A stretch of 9,178 bases of DNA, from the NCBI GenBank assembly GCA_007132635.1, contig SLOG01000236.1, forward strand, positions 1 to 9,178, written 5' to 3'. This document shows, piece after piece, positions 5,807-9,178 of this stretch. The translations under genes were made by a program, and so were the position numbers. Numbering within the stretch: the stretch's first letter is position 1; every line of letters starts with the position of its first letter. This DNA is from Limnochordia bacterium (GTDB taxonomy: Bacteria > Bacillota > Limnochordia > Darwinibacteriales > SLO01). A model generated the notes under the pieces. The model did no database searches. It saw only the letters and a program-made list of their open reading frames with translations, and had not been told where the DNA came from.

Positions 5807-6871
5807 CTACTCGATGACAATGAGTTCCTTCGGTGTCTGGGAGAGAACCTCAGCACCATCAATTGTCACTACCACAAGGTCTTCAATCCGTACCCCGCCA
5901 AACTCCGGCAGATATATGCCCGGTTCAACGGTCACGACCATCCCCTCGGCCAGCGGAGTCTCACCCTTTTTCGACAATCTCGGTTCCTCATGTATTTCTA
6001 ACCCCACTCCGTGACCCAATCCATGGCCAAAATACTCGCCGTACCCTGCCGACTCAATTACATCTCTTGCCGCAGCATCCACCTCGCGTCCCAACCGACC
6101 AACAGTCACAGCCGCTAAACCCGCGGTTTGAGCCCTAAGTACGCAGTCATAGATCGCATGATGCTTGTCTGTCGCCGGGCTGATCAGCAGTGTGCGAGTC
6201 ATATCGCTGCAGTAACCATCAAAGACGCAACCAAAGTCGAGGACGACAAAATCCCCTGCTTGAAGCCGCTTCTCACTCGGACGAGCATGCGGAAGGGCAC
6301 CGTTGACACCGGATCCCACAATCGGTGCAAAAGACACCGCAGATGCACCGAGGCGCCGCATAGTGAATTCAAGTTCAAGCGCGATTGCGCGCTCAGACGC
6401 ACCGGGACGAACAGAGGGAAGAACGGCTGCGAATGCCTGATCGGCGATATCTGCGGCCCGGCGAATCGCGGCCAACTCATTGTCTGTCTTTTGCTTTCGC
6501 AGGTCCTCGACGACCCCTTTCACAGCTGTTAGGCTTGCCGGTAGCACGCGTTCCCACTCGCGAAACGTATTGACGGACACATGGTCGCCCTCAACGGCAA
6601 TCTGCTTAACGTTCTGCTCCGCTGCCATTTGTTTTAGAGTATCAATGAGATCATCGTGCTGCACAATCTGCCAATCCGGGCACTGCTTCCCGGCCTGCTC
6701 CATGTAACGGAAGTCGGTGATTAGAGCCTGAGAATCTCTCGATATCCAGAGACAGCCAGAAGAGCCGGTAAATCCGGTTAAATAGCGTCGAGTAAAGGAC
6801 GAACTACCCAAAAAGACATCGTAACCTTTATCTGTCAAGAACCTACGTACCGCCTTCAGCGAATCAGCCAA
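5807..6871 (-). CDS. Xaa-Pro aminopeptidase, M24B family (PepP/PepQ/YqhT-like)
   Basis: Cytosolic metallopeptidase that removes residues next to proline. Starting at TTG 6871 it is 354 residues, close to B. subtilis YqhT. An N-terminal creatinase-like domain (about 1-130, SSFTRRYLTGFTGSSGCLWI near 25-44) precedes the pita-bread catalytic domain. The five dinuclear metal ligands are visible: Asp212 (VVLDFG), Asp223 (YCSDMTRT), His287 (GHGLGHGVGLEIHEE), Glu316 (VTVEPGIY) and Glu330 (VRIEDL). The longer reading to ATG 6943 would overlap aroQ by 80 bases and add an unrelated 24-residue stretch. TTG 6871 has AGGAGG nine bases upstream, begins MADSLKAVRRFL as in homologs, and overlaps the aroQ stop by eight bases. 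The exact substrate (Xaa-Pro dipeptide or longer peptide) cannot be told from sequence. Confidence 0.94.
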   Translation of the reverse strand: MADSLKAVRRFLTDKGYDVFLGSSSFTRRYLTGFTGSSGCLWISRDSQALITDFRYMEQAGKQCPDWQIVQHDDLIDTLKQMAAEQNVKQIAVEGDHVSVNTFREWERVLPASLTAVKGVVEDLRKQKTDNELAAIRRAADIADQAFAAVLPSVRPGASERAIALELEFTMRRLGASAVSFAPIVGSGVNGALPHARPSEKRLQAGDFVVLDFGCVFDGYCSDMTRTLLISPATDKHHAIYDCVLRAQTAGLAAVTVGRLGREVDAAARDVIESAGYGEYFGHGLGHGVGLEIHEEPRLSKKGETPLAEGMVVTVEPGIYLPEFGGVRIEDLVVVTIDGAEVLSQTPKELIVIE

Positions 6872-7313
6872 GACGTTGTCCCTCCTCGATTGCTGCCACA
6901 AGACCCTCCAACCCCAACAAATAGCTGCGCCAGCCAAACCCACTGATTTGACCGATGCAGGCGGGCGCAGTAACCGATGTGTGTCGAAAGGGTTCTCGGG
7001 TGTGAATGTTGGACAAATGAACCTCTACCGCTGCGATATCGAGCGCCTTTAGGCAGTCTCGCAGCGCGTAACTGTAGTGTGTATACGCTCCAGGGTTTAT
7101 GATTAGTCCTGACGCATCTTTGTGCGCCTGAAGAAAATCCAGTATTGCACCCTCAGTGTTGGACTGAAACGCGAGAACCTCGAACCCCCTCGCTGCTGCG
7201 GCCTCAGATACACGTTCAATAATGTCGTCCAGTGTCACCGCACCATAGATGTCTGGTTCTCGCATCCCTAGCATGTTCAAATTCGGTCCATTCACTAAAA
7301 GAATCCGTCTCAC
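6864..7313 (-). CDS. aroQ: 3-dehydroquinate dehydratase, type II
   Basis: Third step of the shikimate pathway: dehydrates 3-dehydroquinate to 3-dehydroshikimate; type II enzymes are dodecamers unrelated to type I AroD. With the GTG at 7313 it is 149 residues, the usual size. ILLVNGPNLNMLGMREPDIYG (4-24) holds the catalytic Tyr23 and Arg18. QSNTEGAILDFL, INPGAYTHYSYALRD with the substrate-binding Asn, EVHLSNIHTREPFRHTS with the catalytic His, and GFGWRSYLLGL complete the active site. Two GTG starts are possible. GTG 7325 overlaps the aroK stop by four bases (GTGA) but has no ribosome site and adds MRSL. GTG 7313 has GAGGAG four bases upstream and gives the typical MRRILLVNGPN opening. It lies directly after aroK, the fifth step of the same pathway. 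Confidence 0.96.
   Translation of the reverse strand: MRRILLVNGPNLNMLGMREPDIYGAVTLDDIIERVSEAAAARGFEVLAFQSNTEGAILDFLQAHKDASGLIINPGAYTHYSYALRDCLKALDIAAVEVHLSNIHTREPFRHTSVTAPACIGQISGFGWRSYLLGLEGLVAAIEEGQRLG
6881..6886 (-). promoter_or_regulatory. Ribosome binding site fixing the TTG start of the Xaa-Pro peptidase gene
   Basis: A perfect AGGAGG on the minus strand lies nine bases before TTG 6871, inside the last codons of aroQ. No comparable site precedes the in-frame ATG at 6943, so this decides the start. Confidence 0.75.
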
Positions 7314-7321
7314 TAGACTCC

Positions 7322-7846
7322 TCACTTTCGTAGCTGTGTAAACAGTTCGTCGCAGATATCTGCCATGGTGCGGCCTGTCGTGTCAATGACATAGCTGCTA
7401 ACTTCTCGATATAAGGGGTCTCGTATTGCTAAGAGACGTTTCACGGTGACCTCAGGCTCATCTGTCTCTAGAAGAGGCCGTCTCACAGAACCCAACGCAC
7501 GGCAAAGTACCTCAGAGCCGTCTACCCTCAACCATATCACTGCATCCCCATTCTTTGCACAGTGCCGCAAAACATCTCGATTCTCCCTGAGGTTAACAAT
7601 GCCTCCTCCGGTGGCAATCACTTGGCCCTCCCCCTCGGCTGTGCGGCGTAGAGCCTCTGCCTCGATCAACCGAAAATGCTCTTCTCCTACCGAAAAAAGC
7701 TCCGGTATTGTACGGCCTGCCTGCTGTTCAATCCGCACATCCAAGTCCACAAATGAACACTCGAGCTCGGATGCCAAACGCCGACCTATGGTGGACTTAC
7801 CACTCGCCATAAACCCTATCAGCCAGACATTGTTTTCCATTTCCAA
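7322..7846 (-). CDS. aroK: Shikimate kinase
   Basis: Phosphorylates shikimate with ATP, the fifth step to chorismate. From TTG 7846 it has 174 residues, the usual length. The P-loop GFMASGKST (11-19, Lys17) is followed by FVDLDVRIE (32-40) with Asp36 for shikimate/Mg, GEEHFRLIEAEAL with substrate-binding Arg59, the Walker-B-like ATGGGIV (78-84), and lid RRPLL (122-126). The start is uncertain. The open frame continues to GTG 7909 (four-base GTGA overlap with the yqeH stop) and ATG 7897 (GAGG six bases upstream), adding up to 21 residues with no family match. TTG 7846 has GGAGG seven bases upstream, and ATG 7840 is two codons further on. I prefer 7846 on homology and ribosome site. Its neighbour aroQ is in the same pathway; aroB, aroC, aroE and aroA are not in the window. 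Confidence 0.93.
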   Translation of the reverse strand: MEMENNVWLIGFMASGKSTIGRRLASELECSFVDLDVRIEQQAGRTIPELFSVGEEHFRLIEAEALRRTAEGEGQVIATGGGIVNLRENRDVLRHCAKNGDAVIWLRVDGSEVLCRALGSVRRPLLETDEPEVTVKRLLAIRDPLYREVSSYVIDTTGRTMADICDELFTQLRK

Positions 7847-7905
7847 CCGGATGCCTCCATGGTCAGTCCAAAAACGATTCGGCAATTCCCGGCCCATTTC
7901 CTGCC

Positions 7906-8979
7906 TCACCCCTTGGGTCCTACTAGCGAGGGCCGTTCACTAAGCTCCGTACCAGCCGGGACCGTAACTTCTAGATCAACGGCCCCTTTGCGGATGGCCA
8001 GCCAACCAAGACCATGGACCACCAGGTCCATATTAGAGGCCACTCGAACACGATGTGTCACCCAACGAGGGAGACTGCAAACCGAGCAAGTAGGCTGAAG
8101 CCATCGTTCAATTTTCTGTGGGTTCACGCGCTGCCAGACCACCTCCGAGGCTGTAAAACCAACGGCCAAGGAACCAGGTTCGACATTCAGAGCACGTACT
8201 GCGGCCAAACCAGGAACCACCATAGTAGTACCGGCAGGGAAATCATACAGTTTCGCCTGAACCCGGCCACGCGGGATCAGCTTCTTCACGCAGCTTGTAC
8301 ATACTAGATCACTGAGACGCCCGGTAGGGACCAGCCCCGGGGTATCCAACACCTCCAACCCGTCTCCTAGGGAAAACTTCGTCCTCTCTACTGTCGTTCC
8401 AGGAAACTGAGAAACGGTAGGACTGATCGGGCCTGCAGAATCTGCCAAGCGCAGGAAGCGCTCAACCAAAGTCGACTTCCCCACATTGGTTATTCCCAAA
8501 ACGGCCCACCGACCCCTGGAAAGGGAATCGAAGACCTTCGAAACTCCAAAACCTTGGCGCCCACTGACAACGCGGGCCTTGCCATGCAGACCGAAATGTC
8601 TAAGCCTCTCGGATGCCCATACTTCGACCTCTTCGGCGGAAGTCTGCTTCGGCAGCAGGTCGCCTTTGTTGAGAAGCACTAAAAACGGACGCTGTTTCAG
8701 ATATCCCAGCATCTCCGCGGAAAAACTCGGTTCGAAATCCATGAGGTCGACAACAAACAAAATCCGCGCACACCACCCTACGGCCGCACGAACCAAGGCT
8801 GCCGCTTCTTCAGCGGTAGGCGGGCCGAACTCATCGGTCCCGTAGTGGACGATGCGAAAACAGCGCTGACATATCAGCTCTTTTCCAGCATCCTCTTGCA
8901 GAACCCTTTCGGGAAGATAACCGCGAATGCTGGGATCCTCGGACTGTAACCGCACACCACATCCTTTGCACTGTCTCAG
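7906..8979 (-). CDS. yqeH: Circularly permuted ribosome biogenesis GTPase YqeH, apparent CTG start
   Basis: GTPase needed for 30S subunit assembly. From CTG 8979 it is 357 residues. The N-terminal zinc finger is CKGC (4-7) with CQRC (37-40). The GTPase motifs are in permuted order: G4 NKGD (104-107), G5-like SGRQGFG (139-145), G1 GITNVGKST (162-170), G2 PGTT (193-196), G3 DTPG (212-215). The C-terminal RNA-binding domain has the hallmark GLGW (323-326). The first ordinary start in frame (GTG 8955) would delete CKGC, and a TAG five codons before the finger rules out any longer start. Only CTG 8979 lies between; it has GGGGAGGT eight bases upstream and overlaps the yqeG stop as CTGA. Two further CxxC pairs, 227-230 and 298-301, are unusual compared with B. 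subtilis YqeH as I recall it. Confidence 0.95.
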   Translation of the reverse strand: MRQCKGCGVRLQSEDPSIRGYLPERVLQEDAGKELICQRCFRIVHYGTDEFGPPTAEEAAALVRAAVGWCARILFVVDLMDFEPSFSAEMLGYLKQRPFLVLLNKGDLLPKQTSAEEVEVWASERLRHFGLHGKARVVSGRQGFGVSKVFDSLSRGRWAVLGITNVGKSTLVERFLRLADSAGPISPTVSQFPGTTVERTKFSLGDGLEVLDTPGLVPTGRLSDLVCTSCVKKLIPRGRVQAKLYDFPAGTTMVVPGLAAVRALNVEPGSLAVGFTASEVVWQRVNPQKIERWLQPTCSVCSLPRWVTHRVRVASNMDLVVHGLGWLAIRKGAVDLEVTVPAGTELSERPSLVGPKG

Positions 8980-9178
8980 TGTCCTCTACCTCCCCGTCGC
9001 TCTTCCACGCTTGCAGCATCCAGCAGGCCTTGACGAACTAAGCGCCGCAGTAAGCGGCGCTCCACCCTGCGTACGACCCGCGTGCTGTTCAGCTCTTGAT
9101 CACTTAATGGGTCTATCAGAACGGTCATCATACCTGCGCGATTACCCCCGAAGACATCCGTGAAAAGCTGGTCGCCAA
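8976..9178 (-). CDS. yqeG: YqeG family HAD IIIA-type phosphatase (C-terminal 67 residues, cut by right edge)
   Basis: Only the C-terminal part is in the window. It begins GDQLFTDVFGGNRAGM, the late HAD motif (GDQLxTDxxGGNRxG) that is characteristic of YqeG, followed by a short strand (MTVLIDPL) and the basic amphipathic tail RVVRRVERRLLRRLV typical of the family. The catalytic DxD at the N-terminus lies outside. The stop TGA (8978-8976) overlaps the CTG start of yqeH by four bases, as expected for the conserved yqeG-yqeH pair. Members are HAD-fold phosphatases whose substrate is poorly defined. Identification is strong because both the motif and the neighbour agree. Confidence 0.9.
   Translation of the reverse strand, partial: GDQLFTDVFGGNRAGMMTVLIDPLSDQELNSTRVVRRVERRLLRRLVRQGLLDAASVEERRGGRGH
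8988..8995 (-). promoter_or_regulatory. Ribosome binding site for the CTG-started yqeH
   Basis: GGGGAGGT on the minus strand, inside the end of yqeG, is eight bases before CTG 8979. It is too far from GTG 8955 (about 32 bases) to serve that start, so it supports CTG initiation. Confidence 0.7.
9041..9061. repeat. GC-rich 8-bp inverted repeat inside yqeG
   Basis: AGCGCCGC (9041-9048) and GCGGCGCT (9054-9061) pair perfectly around a 5-base loop. It lies in codons for RRLLRRL, about 60 bases before the yqeH start. It lacks a T-tract, so it is not a terminator; it could be an incidental result of repeated Arg/Leu codons. Confidence 0.55.

Noticed and set aside
6128..6532. 134-codon plus-strand frame opposite the Xaa-Pro peptidase
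   Set aside because: It lies opposite the metal-ligand core of a conserved M24B enzyme and shows no family features.
6872..6943. N-terminal extension of the Xaa-Pro peptidase to ATG 6943
   Set aside because: It overlaps the end of aroQ by 80 bases, adds a sequence foreign to the family, and lacks the AGGAGG that precedes TTG 6871.
7446..7943. 165-codon plus-strand frame opposite aroK
   Set aside because: Ser/Pro/Arg-rich antisense translation of a conserved kinase, without domain or start signal.
8831..9019. 62-codon minus-strand frame spanning the yqeG-yqeH junction
   Set aside because: It is out of frame with both yqeG and yqeH, both of which read continuously with family motifs through this region.
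1..9178. CRISPR array, tRNA/rRNA, insertion sequence, toxin-antitoxin or defence system
   Set aside because: No regularly spaced repeats, cloverleaf patterns, transposase motifs or foreign-looking gene blocks were seen; genes occupy nearly the whole window.

Overview
This window looks like a housekeeping stretch of a Bacillota (Firmicutes) chromosome, with roughly balanced base composition. Every gene I can support lies on the minus strand, so transcription runs from right to left. The organism call rests on gene content and order: YqeG-YqeH, AroQ-PepP-EF-P, AccB-AccC-Asp23 and NusB-XseA are all strings familiar from Bacillus and Clostridia. Very tight spacing and frequent GTG/TTG (and apparently one CTG) start codons with strong purine-rich ribosome binding sites fit this group. 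I cannot name the species.

Layout in the direction of transcription: the C-terminal part of yqeG (HAD-type phosphatase, cut by the right edge), yqeH (circularly permuted GTPase for 30S assembly), aroK (shikimate kinase), aroQ (type II 3-dehydroquinate dehydratase), pepP (M24B Xaa-Pro aminopeptidase), efp (elongation factor P), an intrinsic terminator, accB and accC (biotin carrier and biotin carboxylase of acetyl-CoA carboxylase), a probable extended -10 promoter, asp23 and amaP (Asp23/Gls24 protein and its membrane anchor), a 116-bp gap filled by a long inverted repeat, nusB (antitermination factor), a TsaD/Kae1-like paralog of unknown function, and the first ~260 codons of xseA (exonuclease VII large subunit, cut by the left edge).

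The genes fall into at least two transcription units, with a possible internal start before asp23. The first joins ribosome biogenesis, two shikimate-pathway steps, a peptidase and EF-P. The second joins the first step of fatty acid synthesis to cell-envelope stress proteins, antitermination and DNA repair. The second unit has the same backbone as B. subtilis accB-accC-yqhY-nusB-folD-xseA, except that amaP is added and the TsaD-like gene stands where folD would be. The spoIIIA sporulation operon, which lies between efp and accB in B. subtilis, is absent here; only 97 bp with a terminator remain.

I see no mobile element, CRISPR array, tRNA, rRNA or obvious new defence or biosynthetic system. 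The points most worth a second look are the apparent CTG start of yqeH, the large inverted repeat between amaP and nusB, the TsaD-like paralog, the missing spoIIIA operon, and extra CxxC pairs in YqeH.
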